Positions 6,238 to 13,707 of a stretch of DNA of 15,734 nucleotides are shown here, piece by piece. Each line of letters opens with the position of its first letter. Positions within the stretch are counted from its first letter, which is position 1. The stretch covers positions 1 through 15,734 of the forward strand of contig JBEAQS010000097.1 of assembly GCA_041163765.1 (NCBI GenBank). Direction: 5' to 3'. Under the pieces are notes generated by a model, which made no database searches, was not told the DNA's origin, and saw only the letters and a program-made list of their open reading frames with translations. The position numbers were made by a program, and so were the translations under genes. Origin of the DNA: MAG-120531 sp041163765 (GTDB lineage: Bacteria; Bacteroidota; Bacteroidia; Flavobacteriales; Flavobacteriaceae).

Positions 6238-6618
6238 ATGCAAAAGAATAAACCCAGTGTTGATGCACTATTGTCGCACATCATTGAAGGCATAGAAGCC
6301 CTAAAAGGACAAGACATCAGCATACTTGATCTCAGAGAGATCGATAATACTGTTTGCGACTACTTCGTAGTGTGCAATGGAACGTCGAATACCCACGTGA
6401 ATGCCATCGTTAACTCCATCCAAAAATTGGTCAGCAAATCCCTGAAAGACAAGCCCTGGCACGTCGAAGGGGCACAAAATGCGGAATGGGTACTCATGGA
6501 CTATGTACATGTGGTTGTCCACGTTTTCCAAAAACACATCAGAACACATTACGACCTAGAGAGCTTGTGGGGTGATGCCAAAATCACTCTGTTGCAAAGC
6601 GCTCAAAATCCTTCTTAA
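6238..6618 (+). CDS. rsfS: Ribosomal silencing factor RsfS (Iojap/DUF143)
   Basis: A 126-residue protein of the RsfS/Iojap family. These proteins bind uL14 on the 50S subunit and block subunit joining when nutrients are short. Family blocks are LDLREIDNTVCDYFVVCNG (30-48), WHVEG (74-78), the strand WVLMDYVHVVVHVF (84-97) and YDLESLWGDA (105-114). The length is normal. It is the first gene of the plus-strand operon, 3 bp ahead of ftsH, and diverges from birA across 50 bp. A ribosome-hibernation gene leading an FtsH and phospholipid operon may link growth rate with membrane production, but that is inference. Confidence 0.95.
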   Translation: MQKNKPSVDALLSHIIEGIEALKGQDISILDLREIDNTVCDYFVVCNGTSNTHVNAIVNSIQKLVSKSLKDKPWHVEGAQNAEWVLMDYVHVVVHVFQKHIRTHYDLESLWGDAKITLLQSAQNPS

Positions 6619-6621
6619 ATT

Positions 6622-8610
6622 ATGGCTAAAGAAAAACCTACGCCCAAGAAACCTAAATTCAATATTTGGTGGATCTACACCATTGTAGCCATCGGCTTGC
6701 TCGGTCTTCAGTGGCTGGGTAGTGCCGGATTTTCCAGCACACAAAAAACCTCCACCTATGAGCTACAATCGTTCTTAGAACAAGGAGATGTGGCCAAAAT
6801 CATCATAGTCACCAATACCAAACAAGCCAAGATTTACCTCACCCCTGAAGCGCTTAAGCAAGAGCGGCACAGCAAAGTAAATTCGCCTTCTTTTGGTTTG
6901 GGAGCTGGAATAGGACATCAATACGTCATCAATTACGGTGACCTACAAAACTTCGAAAATGAGGTTAAAAAGACCATTTCAGAAAATCAGCTGACTACTG
7001 GATTGGACTACGAAACTGAATCCAACGTATTGGGAGATTTACTGCTCAGCATACTTCCTTTTGTGTTGATTATCGGAGTGTGGATATTCATTATGCGCAG
7101 AATGTCTGGTGGTGGCGCAGGTGGTGCAGGTGGTCAAATTTTCAATATCGGAAAATCGAAGGCCAAACTGTTTGATGAAAAATCAGACACCAGAACTTCA
7201 TTCAAAGATGTGGCCGGACTTGAGGGAGCTAAAGAAGAAGTTGAAGAGATTGTGGAATTCCTGAGAAACCCTGAAAAATACACCTCTTTAGGTGGCAAAA
7301 TCCCCAAAGGCGCCCTATTGGTTGGCCCTCCAGGTACCGGAAAAACATTGTTGGCCAAGGCAGTAGCTGGCGAGGCTAAGGTTCCGTTCTTCTCTTTGTC
7401 TGGCTCAGATTTTGTCGAAATGTTTGTCGGCGTTGGGGCTTCAAGGGTTCGCGACTTGTTTAAACAAGCCAAAGACAAATCTCCTGCGATCATTTTTATC
7501 GATGAGATCGACGCCATTGGTCGTGCACGAGGTAAAAACAACATTACCGGCTCCAACGACGAACGAGAAAACACGCTCAACCAATTACTTACGGAGATGG
7601 ATGGTTTTGGCACCAACACGAATGTGATCGTACTGGCTGCGACCAACCGCGCAGACGTACTGGATAAAGCGTTGATGCGCGCTGGCCGTTTTGACAGACA
7701 GATCTACGTAGATCTTCCCGATCTAAACGAACGAAAAGAGATTTTTGAAGTGCATTTACGTCCGATCAAAACGGCTGAAACCTTGGATTTGGACTTCTTG
7801 GCCAAGCAAACTCCTGGCTTCTCTGGTGCTGATATCGCCAACGTTTGCAACGAGGCTGCACTAATCGCTGCTAGAAAAGAAAAGAAAGCCGTCACTAAAG
7901 AAGACTTTTTAGATGCCGTAGATCGTATTGTAGGCGGTTTAGAAAAGAAAAACAAAATCATCACTCCAGGAGAGAAGGAAACCATTGCCTACCACGAGTC
8001 TGGTCATGCTACAGTCAGCTGGTTGCTAGAACATGCAGCGCCTTTAGTCAAAGTTACTATTGTACCCAGAGGACAGTCATTAGGTGCTGCTTGGTATCTA
8101 CCCGAGGAACGTCAAATTGTGCGCACGGAACAAATGCTGGATGAGATGTGTGCTACCCTAGGAGGAAGAGCTGCGGAACAAGTGGTGTTTGGAAAAATTT
8201 CTACCGGAGCTTTGAGCGACTTGGAAAAAGTGACCAAACAAGCCAGGGCGATGATTACCGTTTATGGATTAAATGAAACCCTGGGAAACATCACTTATTA
8301 CGATTCTTCAGGACAGATCGAATACGGGTTTACTAAACCGTATAGCGAAGAAACAGCTCAAGTAATTGATAAAGAAATATCTTTACTCATTGAATCTCAA
8401 TACCAAAGAGCTATCGAACTTCTCACCAAGAACAGAAGTAAATTAGATGAGTTAGCTCAGCGATTATTGGAAAAAGAAGTTATATTTAAGGACGATTTAG
8501 AAAAGATTTTTGGACAACGACCGTTTGAAAAAAATATAGAATCAACTGAATCAGAGGAAGTTATTCATGAAAAACCAATAGAAGAGCCGTTAACGGAAGG
8601 AGATCATTGA
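6622..8610 (+). CDS. ftsH: ATP-dependent zinc metalloprotease FtsH
   Basis: A 662-residue membrane AAA+ protease that degrades damaged membrane proteins and some regulators. Transmembrane segments lie at about 15-33 and 139-158, flanking a periplasmic domain, with a glycine-rich linker (163-171) after the second. The AAA module has Walker A GPPGTGKT (235-242), the pore motif MFVGVGA (267-273), Walker B IIFIDEID (290-297) and the second region of homology ending AGRFDR (354-359). The protease has HESGH (458-462), with D533 as the probable third zinc ligand. The acidic C-terminal tail (about 637-662) is variable in the family. The TGA stop overlaps the TTG start of the next gene. In E. coli FtsH controls lipid A synthesis through LpxC, so its place upstream of cdsA and psd is suggestive. 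Confidence 0.98.
   Translation: MAKEKPTPKKPKFNIWWIYTIVAIGLLGLQWLGSAGFSSTQKTSTYELQSFLEQGDVAKIIIVTNTKQAKIYLTPEALKQERHSKVNSPSFGLGAGIGHQYVINYGDLQNFENEVKKTISENQLTTGLDYETESNVLGDLLLSILPFVLIIGVWIFIMRRMSGGGAGGAGGQIFNIGKSKAKLFDEKSDTRTSFKDVAGLEGAKEEVEEIVEFLRNPEKYTSLGGKIPKGALLVGPPGTGKTLLAKAVAGEAKVPFFSLSGSDFVEMFVGVGASRVRDLFKQAKDKSPAIIFIDEIDAIGRARGKNNITGSNDERENTLNQLLTEMDGFGTNTNVIVLAATNRADVLDKALMRAGRFDRQIYVDLPDLNERKEIFEVHLRPIKTAETLDLDFLAKQTPGFSGADIANVCNEAALIAARKEKKAVTKEDFLDAVDRIVGGLEKKNKIITPGEKETIAYHESGHATVSWLLEHAAPLVKVTIVPRGQSLGAAWYLPEERQIVRTEQMLDEMCATLGGRAAEQVVFGKISTGALSDLEKVTKQARAMITVYGLNETLGNITYYDSSGQIEYGFTKPYSEETAQVIDKEISLLIESQYQRAIELLTKNRSKLDELAQRLLEKEVIFKDDLEKIFGQRPFEKNIESTESEEVIHEKPIEEPLTEGDH
8595..8602 (+). 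promoter_or_regulatory. Strong Shine-Dalgarno for the TTG-started LUD gene
   Basis: GGAAGGAG lies 4 bases before the TTG start at 8607. Such purine-rich sites are uncommon in Bacteroidota, which often initiate without them. Its first two bases are the end of a 10-bp palindrome, CCGTTAACGG (8587-8596). The site decides the start of the LUD gene and may offset its weak start codon. Confidence 0.6.
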
Positions 8611-9209
8611 ACTTATTTGACAAAATATTTGGCGCTAAAAAACAGGTGAGTCCCTCGGAACAGGAAGAGCGGAGTACCTATATGCCAGATATTCCATTGC
8701 CGACAGACGAAAAATTTGCTGTCGAGTTCAACAAGAATGGAGGTAAGTTTCTATACTGTACGGACCTTAACGAGGTTTATGACATGCTCGATAAAATAAT
8801 CATCGAGCAAGGTTGGCAGAGTGAACCTTTTTTCACCACCGATAAAAACTTGATTTCCATCTGCCAGTCTAGAGAAATTCCGTACAACAGCGATATTACT
8901 TCCTTGGTGTTTTTTACTGGATGTGAATTTTTAATTGCCCACAATGGTTCCCTATTGATGAGCGAACAACAATTGGGGGATAAAAAAATTGTGGATTTGC
9001 CAGATCATATTGTGGTTTTTGCCAAAACCAGTCAATTAACCCCTCAGATCAACGATGGACTTTATCAAATAAAACGAAAATACGACAGGATACCTTCTAA
9101 CATCACGGCACTAAAAAACTTCAAACTACAAGGAGCTAACAAACCGGAATTTTTAAGCTACGGAAGCCCGATCAAAAACGTTTATCTTCTGCTTTTAGAA
9201 GACCTATAA
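8607..9209 (+). CDS. LUD-domain (LutC/YkgG-like, DUF162) protein, orphan
   Basis: A 200-residue protein with a LUD domain over about residues 45-198. LutC-like features are the TGCEFLIAHNGSLLMSEQQ region (104-122), where an Ala-x-x-G-(S/T) turn is typical, and LPDHIVVFAKTSQLTP (131-146). The usual C-terminal GPS-x-T-A-D-I block is replaced by SYGSPIKNVYLLLLEDL (184-200), an ending I recall from flavobacterial members. It starts with TTG overlapping the ftsH TGA by four bases, supported by a strong Shine-Dalgarno and by the N-terminus MNLFDKIFG. LutC normally works with the Fe-S proteins LutA and LutB in lactate oxidation; neither is nearby. It directly abuts cdsA. Its function is unknown, and lactate use should not be assumed. 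Confidence 0.85.
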   Translation: MNLFDKIFGAKKQVSPSEQEERSTYMPDIPLPTDEKFAVEFNKNGGKFLYCTDLNEVYDMLDKIIIEQGWQSEPFFTTDKNLISICQSREIPYNSDITSLVFFTGCEFLIAHNGSLLMSEQQLGDKKIVDLPDHIVVFAKTSQLTPQINDGLYQIKRKYDRIPSNITALKNFKLQGANKPEFLSYGSPIKNVYLLLLEDL

Positions 9210-10013
9210 ATGAGAAATGCCCTTAGAAGATCATTGACCGGCTTGGTCTACGTGTGTTTGTTGCTCGCTGCGGTATTTTTAAACTCGGACGCTTTCGACT
9301 TCCTATTTATGTCCTTTGGTCTGGCCTGTATCTTTGAATACAAAAAGCTCAGTAAAATCAGGGGGTACCTAATTTTTGCCCTATACCTTTTGTTGTGGTG
9401 GGCCTACATCTACCTCCTTCACGACCCGATCTCTCCTTGGATTTTATTGATCGCTACATTAGCGATGAATATCCGATTGATCACCTATCTGTGTACCACT
9501 ACTAAAGATAAAATGCCGGAAAGTCATCGTTTGATCACTGGACTGCTCTATGTTGGTGGTGGCAGCATTTTTCTGACGATGATTCCCTACAGAGCCGAGG
9601 GATTTGACTCCGTATTAATTGCAGGTATATTCTGTGTTATCTGGGCCAACGATACTATGGCCTATGTCACGGGTAGTTTGTGGGGGAAAAACAAATTGTT
9701 TCCCAGTGTTTCACCCAATAAAACCATAGAGGGGGCCATTGGAGGGTTGATCTTTGGGATGTCTGCAGCCTATCTTTGTGGTCATTTTGGGGGTCCACTC
9801 ACCCCTGTTCAATGGGGGATACTCTCTTTTGTCTTAATTGTATCGGGCAATCTAGGAGATCTTTTAGAATCTAAATTGAAACGCGCCGCTGGTGTAAAAG
9901 ACAGCGGCGCTATATTACCTGGACACGGAGGCATGTTAGACCGACTGGACAGTTTACTTTTTTCTGCCCCATGGGCTTATTTGACGTTGATTATATTTGA
10001 TTATGTTTCATAA
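9210..10013 (+). CDS. cdsA: Phosphatidate cytidylyltransferase (CDP-diglyceride synthase)
   Basis: A 267-residue polytopic membrane enzyme that makes CDP-diacylglycerol from phosphatidate and CTP, the branch point of phospholipid synthesis. About seven hydrophobic segments are visible. The family signature at residues 221-245 is complete: S221, K224-R225, K230-D231, H239-G240-G241 and D244-R245. ATG at 9210 follows the LUD stop with no gap, and the last 11 bases overlap psd. With psd downstream it supplies the phosphatidylethanolamine pathway; the intermediate step, phosphatidylserine synthase (PssA), is not in this window. Confidence 0.97.
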   Translation: MRNALRRSLTGLVYVCLLLAAVFLNSDAFDFLFMSFGLACIFEYKKLSKIRGYLIFALYLLLWWAYIYLLHDPISPWILLIATLAMNIRLITYLCTTTKDKMPESHRLITGLLYVGGGSIFLTMIPYRAEGFDSVLIAGIFCVIWANDTMAYVTGSLWGKNKLFPSVSPNKTIEGAIGGLIFGMSAAYLCGHFGGPLTPVQWGILSFVLIVSGNLGDLLESKLKRAAGVKDSGAILPGHGGMLDRLDSLLFSAPWAYLTLIIFDYVS

Positions 10014-10680
10014 AGAAGGACACTTGATCATCGGCATCAGTTTGGTGATCGCTATTGCATCTGTTTTAGGCATTGACTATTTAGCCTTAACACCCTTTTG
10101 GTTATCTATGGCATTAAAGGTCGCCGTGCTTGGATTACTGATCATGATCCTGCAATTTTTTCGCAATCCAAAGAGAAGGGCTGCATTAAACCACAACCAC
10201 ATCTTATCTCCAGTGGACGGGAAAGTTGTTGTGATTGAAGAAGTCATGGAAACAGAAGTTTTGGGTGATCAAAGAAAACAGGTTTCCATATTCATGTCGC
10301 CTATAAATGTACATGTCACCAGATACCCTGCCAGCGGTGTAGTCAGCTACTCAAAATATCACCCAGGCAAATACCTGGTGGCCTGGCACCCAAAATCTTC
10401 CACAGAAAACGAACGCACGACTGTGGTCGTTAAAACACCAAAATTTGGGCCAGTACTATACCGCCAGATTGCCGGTGCATTGGCCCGTAGAATAGTGAAT
10501 TATGCCCAAGTTGGTCAGAAGGCCATTCAAGGGGAAGATGCCGGATTTATCAAATTTGGATCTAGGGTGGACGTATTTCTTCCCCTAGATGCCCTGGTCA
10601 CGGTCAAGCTGGGTCAAAAAGTAAAAGGCGCAGAAACCGTAATTGCGATCTATCCAGACAAAGATCCGCTAGATGATTAA
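10003..10680 (+). CDS. psd: Phosphatidylserine decarboxylase proenzyme, short form
   Basis: A 225-residue proenzyme that decarboxylates phosphatidylserine to phosphatidylethanolamine. It belongs to the short (archaeal/Bacteroidota-like) class. Two hydrophobic segments near the N-terminus (about 7-25 and 32-51) anchor it. The SPVDGKV block is at 69-75, MSPINVHVTR at 98-107, and the self-cleavage site is FGS with G186-S187, where the serine becomes the pyruvoyl cofactor. The long form uses LGST instead. TTG at 9997 would add two residues, but ATG 10003 overlaps cdsA less and starts MFHKEGH, as I expect for the family. The gene overlaps cdsA by 11 bp and the ACBP gene by 8 bp, so translation is likely coupled. 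Confidence 0.95.
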   Translation: MFHKEGHLIIGISLVIAIASVLGIDYLALTPFWLSMALKVAVLGLLIMILQFFRNPKRRAALNHNHILSPVDGKVVVIEEVMETEVLGDQRKQVSIFMSPINVHVTRYPASGVVSYSKYHPGKYLVAWHPKSSTENERTTVVVKTPKFGPVLYRQIAGALARRIVNYAQVGQKAIQGEDAGFIKFGSRVDVFLPLDALVTVKLGQKVKGAETVIAIYPDKDPLDD

Positions 10681-10951
10681 CCAAGAGTTTGAAAAAGCGG
10701 TAGCTTCGATGTCGGAGCTGCCTGTAAAACTACCACCGGACACCATGCTCAAGCTCTATGCCTACTACAAAATAGCTACTGGCTTGAAGGTGAGTTTAAA
10801 CGCATTGGATCAAGGCGCCCAAAGTATGATCGACGCATTTAAATCAAATGCGCTGTTCCAGGCCAGACATACCGACAGAACTCAAGCCATGCAACAATAC
10901 ATCGACCTGGCTAATCAAATTCAACAAGAGGTACTCCATATTGAAGATTAA
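10673..10951 (+). CDS. Acyl-CoA-binding protein (ACBP family)
   Basis: A 92-residue, probably all-helical protein. The second-helix motif LPPDTMLKLYAYYKIAT (20-36) is diagnostic of ACBP, a soluble carrier of long-chain acyl-CoA. Aligned by eye with bovine ACBP, the ligand-contacting residues Y28, K32, K54 and Y73 correspond to Y29, K33, K57 and Y76. The KWDAW block is lost: the first tryptophan aligns with S58 and the second with L61. Binding is therefore likely but altered. The gene overlaps psd by 8 bp and closes the operon. Its TAA stop shares the palindrome TTAA (10948-10951) with the valS stop on the other strand. A role in feeding acyl-CoA to phospholipid synthesis is inferred from context. 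Confidence 0.87.
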   Translation: MINQEFEKAVASMSELPVKLPPDTMLKLYAYYKIATGLKVSLNALDQGAQSMIDAFKSNALFQARHTDRTQAMQQYIDLANQIQQEVLHIED

Positions 10952-13578
10952 CTCAGCTGAGCGATACGCTGGCTGAGCATCTCAATTTTCTCCAAAGCAT
11001 CTGACTGCTTTTTTCGCTCTAGAGCAAGGACCGATTCAGGGGCGTTTTGCACAAAACGTTCATTAGAGAGTTTCTTTTCTACAGAAACCAAGAATCCTTG
11101 TGTGTAGACCAACTCATCGTTTAATTTCTTGAGCTCTTCTACCGGATCTATTTGCCCCAACAAAGGAACAAAACACTCCGAGGACATCACCCTAAATGAA
11201 GCTGAACCCTCTGGGGCTGCCTCCACCCAAGACACTTCTTCTATATGGGCCAATTTAGTGATGACAGGCACCCAAGCCTTGGGGAATTGATCGTCGGCCA
11301 ATACACCTAGGGATAACAACTCTTTTTGAGGAATCCCATGCTCTTGACGGATGTTTCTCACTCCTGCAATTACCTCGGCTGCGAGTCCAAATGTGTTGGT
11401 GAGCTCCGTTTCTGTTGTGTACGGTTTTGGCCATTGCCCCACAATCAGGGCCTGTTCTTTGCTCCTTGGCTGGATATATTGCCAGATCTCTTCGGTGAGG
11501 AACGGCATAAATGGATGCAAGAGCACCAGATTTTGCTCCAACAAGCCAATCACAGATTCATACGTAGCTTTGTCTATTGGGGCCCCATAAGCGGGTTTGA
11601 TGATTTCCAACAACCATGCGCTGTAATCATCCCAAACCAATTTGTACAAGGCCATTAAAGCATCGGAAATGCGGTACTTCTCAAAATGATCCTCGATGAC
11701 GGCCAATGCTTGATTAAACGCGCCCCGATACCATTCAATACCGAGTTGAGCGGTTTCGGGTTGTGGAATATCCGCTACTTCCCAGGACTGAACCAATCTA
11801 AATCCGTTCCAGATTTTGTTGGCAAAATGCTGGCCTTGAGCGCAAAGCGCTTCATCAAACAATAAGTCATTACCGGCCGATGCACTTAACAGCAATCCCA
11901 CACGGACCCCGTCAGCCCCGTAATCTTCTATGAGTTTTAAGGCATCTGGCGAATTGCCCAAGGACTTCGACATTTTTCTGCGCTGCGCATCGCGAACCAA
12001 TCCAGTCAAATACACATTGGTGAATGGCTTCTCCCCCATGTATTCATAACCCGCAAAAATCATTCGGGCCACCCAGAAAAATAAAATATCTGGACCAGTA
12101 ACCAAATCATTGGTGGGGTAATAATACTTTATTTCTGGATTTTCAGGGTCTAAAATCCCGTTAAACACACTGATGGGCCACAACCAAGAAGAAAACCACG
12201 TATCTAACGCGTCTTCATCTCTTCTGAGATCATTCGAAGTAAGCCCTGGATTGCCTGATTTTTCTCGGGCAAGCGCTAAGGCTGTTTCTAAAGATTCTGC
12301 AACTACATAGTCCGTTTTGGCATCTCCGTAATAATACGCAGGGATTTGTTGACCCCACCAAAGCTGACGGCTGATGTTCCAATCGCGGATCCCTTCAAGC
12401 CAATGCTTATAGGTGTTGTCAAATTTTTTGGGAAACAACTTGATCTCCTGAGTTTCCAAAACAGCTTCAAGAGCAGGCTTGACTAGCGTATCCATGCGCA
12501 AGAACCACTGATCTGATAATCTTGGTTCGATAACGGCCTTGGTACGCTCAGACGTACCGACTTTGTTTTGATGATTTTCTTTTTTCACCAAAAACCCATG
12601 TTCTTCCAACCATTTGGCCACCGCTTTTCTGGCTTCAAAGCGGTCCATCCCCTCGAAGGGCCCACCAAAACTGTTGAGCGTAGCATTGGGGTGAAAAATA
12701 TCGATCAATTCTAGACCGTGCTTTTGACCGATGAGGTAATCATTAGGGTCATGGGCTGGGGTGATTTTTAAGCACCCTGTACCAAATTCTGGATCAACAT
12801 ATTCATCGGCGATCACCGGTACTTTGCGGTTGGTGATGGGCACCAACACCTCTTGACCGATTAAGTGGGCATATCGCGGGTCTTCGGGATGCACACATAG
12901 AGCTGTATCCCCCAAGATTGTCTCAGGACGCGTAGTGGCTACGGTAATTCGATCCGATCCATCTGCAAGTGGATACGAGACAAAGTACAACAGGCCAGAT
13001 CTTTCTTCGTAAATCACCTCCTCATCGGAAAGGGTCGTCAAGGCCTCTGGATCCCAGTGAACCATGCGGTATCCCCGATAGATAAGACCTTTGTTATACA
13101 GATCGACGAATACTTTAATGACCGAATCAGACAGCTGAGGGTCCATGGTAAACGCTGTGCGGTCCCAATCACACGAACACCCCAGTTTTTTGAGTTGCTC
13201 TAAAATGACTCCACCGTATTTCTCCTTCCACGCCCAGGCGTGGGATAAAAATTCCTCGCGCGATAAATCGCTTTTTTCAATCCCTTGTTCTTTGAGTTGT
13301 GCCACCACCTTGGCCTCTGTAGCTATAGAGGCGTGGTCAGTCCCGGGCACCCAACAAGCGTTGAATCCTTGTAGCCTGGCTTTTCTGATCAACACATCTT
13401 GAATAGTGTTGTTGAGCATGTGGCCCATGTGCAGCACACCCGTTACATTGGGTGGCGGGATAACGATCGTATAGGGCGTTCTATGGTCAGGCGTGGATCG
13501 AAAATATCCGTTTTCCATCCAGTATTGGTACCATTTGCTTTCAGCTTGTTGAGGGGCGTATTTTGAAGGTAATTCCAT
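10948..13578 (-). CDS. valS: Valyl-tRNA synthetase
   Basis: An 876-residue class I aminoacyl-tRNA synthetase that charges tRNA-Val and edits misactivated threonine. The HIGH motif is HMGH (50-53) following PPPNVTGVL, and KMSKS is at 535-539. The CP1 editing domain shows TTRPETILGDTAL (215-227) and TPAHDPND (273-280). The anticodon-binding domain covers about 610-760, and a C-terminal coiled-coil arm runs over about 813-874. The length is normal for the family. The gene is single, opposite in direction to both neighbours, with its own two-part promoter upstream. No T-box-like leader is visible in the short 5' region. The stop overlaps the ACBP stop by four bases. Confidence 0.98.
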   Translation of the reverse strand: MELPSKYAPQQAESKWYQYWMENGYFRSTPDHRTPYTIVIPPPNVTGVLHMGHMLNNTIQDVLIRKARLQGFNACWVPGTDHASIATEAKVVAQLKEQGIEKSDLSREEFLSHAWAWKEKYGGVILEQLKKLGCSCDWDRTAFTMDPQLSDSVIKVFVDLYNKGLIYRGYRMVHWDPEALTTLSDEEVIYEERSGLLYFVSYPLADGSDRITVATTRPETILGDTALCVHPEDPRYAHLIGQEVLVPITNRKVPVIADEYVDPEFGTGCLKITPAHDPNDYLIGQKHGLELIDIFHPNATLNSFGGPFEGMDRFEARKAVAKWLEEHGFLVKKENHQNKVGTSERTKAVIEPRLSDQWFLRMDTLVKPALEAVLETQEIKLFPKKFDNTYKHWLEGIRDWNISRQLWWGQQIPAYYYGDAKTDYVVAESLETALALAREKSGNPGLTSNDLRRDEDALDTWFSSWLWPISVFNGILDPENPEIKYYYPTNDLVTGPDILFFWVARMIFAGYEYMGEKPFTNVYLTGLVRDAQRRKMSKSLGNSPDALKLIEDYGADGVRVGLLLSASAGNDLLFDEALCAQGQHFANKIWNGFRLVQSWEVADIPQPETAQLGIEWYRGAFNQALAVIEDHFEKYRISDALMALYKLVWDDYSAWLLEIIKPAYGAPIDKATYESVIGLLEQNLVLLHPFMPFLTEEIWQYIQPRSKEQALIVGQWPKPYTTETELTNTFGLAAEVIAGVRNIRQEHGIPQKELLSLGVLADDQFPKAWVPVITKLAHIEEVSWVEAAPEGSASFRVMSSECFVPLLGQIDPVEELKKLNDELVYTQGFLVSVEKKLSNERFVQNAPESVLALERKKQSDALEKIEMLSQRIAQLS
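10952..10977. terminator. Stem-loop at the ACBP/valS convergent end
   Basis: Starting one base after the ACBP stop, CTCAGC (10952-10957) pairs with GCTGAG (10972-10977), and inside it AGCG (10960-10963) pairs with CGCT (10967-10970) around an ATA loop, with a small TG/G bulge. That makes ten base pairs, mostly G-C. It lies wholly in the last codons of valS. A weak T-rich stretch (AATTTTCT) follows on the plus strand at some distance. A terminator for the rsfS-to-ACBP operon is plausible. Confidence 0.5.
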
Positions 13579-13615
13579 AAATAAAAAGCGCCAAGGGGGA
13601 AGCCCATGGCCACCA

Positions 13616-13648
13616 CAAAAATATAAAAATCAACCCAGTCCAAGGCAA
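13616..13648 (-). promoter_or_regulatory. Predicted promoter of valS
   Basis: On the minus strand the -7 element reads TATTTTTG (13623-13616), a perfect TAnnTTTG. A TTG -33 element is available at 13643-13641 (17-base spacer) or as TTTG at 13649-13646 (22-base spacer for its TTG), both within the 17-23 range reported for flavobacteria. The predicted leader before the ATG at 13578 is about 32 bases. Confidence 0.6.
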
Positions 13649-13658
13649 ATATTCCCGT

Positions 13659-13689
13659 TTGTAGAATCAAGTCCACTTTGCTACCTTTG
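13659..13689 (+). promoter_or_regulatory. Predicted promoter of the DUF1573-aminotransferase-murB unit
   Basis: TTG at 13659-13661 and TACCTTTG at 13682-13689 are separated by 20 bases, a full match to the flavobacterial consensus TTG-N17-23-TAnnTTTG. This is the best promoter in the window. The element ends 18 bases before the ATG at 13708. It is back to back with the valS promoter in the 129-bp gap. Confidence 0.7.
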
Positions 13690-13707
13690 GGTAACAAAAA
13701 AAATCCC

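Noticed and set aside
7134..7646. A 170-codon minus-strand frame inside ftsH
   Set aside because: It is the antisense shadow of the conserved AAA domain; its serine- and proline-rich composition reflects reverse-complemented AAA codons.
8607..9209. Reading the LUD gene as part of a lactate-utilisation (lutABC) operon
   Set aside because: No Fe-S LutA or LutB gene is adjacent; the neighbours are ftsH and cdsA and the C-terminal motif differs.
9992..9999. TATATTTG, a perfect -7-like match just before the psd ATG
   Set aside because: It lies within cdsA coding DNA in an AT-rich stretch coding for IIFDYVS, lacks a -33 TTG at proper spacing, and the genes overlap by 11 bp, so operon transcription is the simpler view. 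It could be an internal promoter but is not supported.
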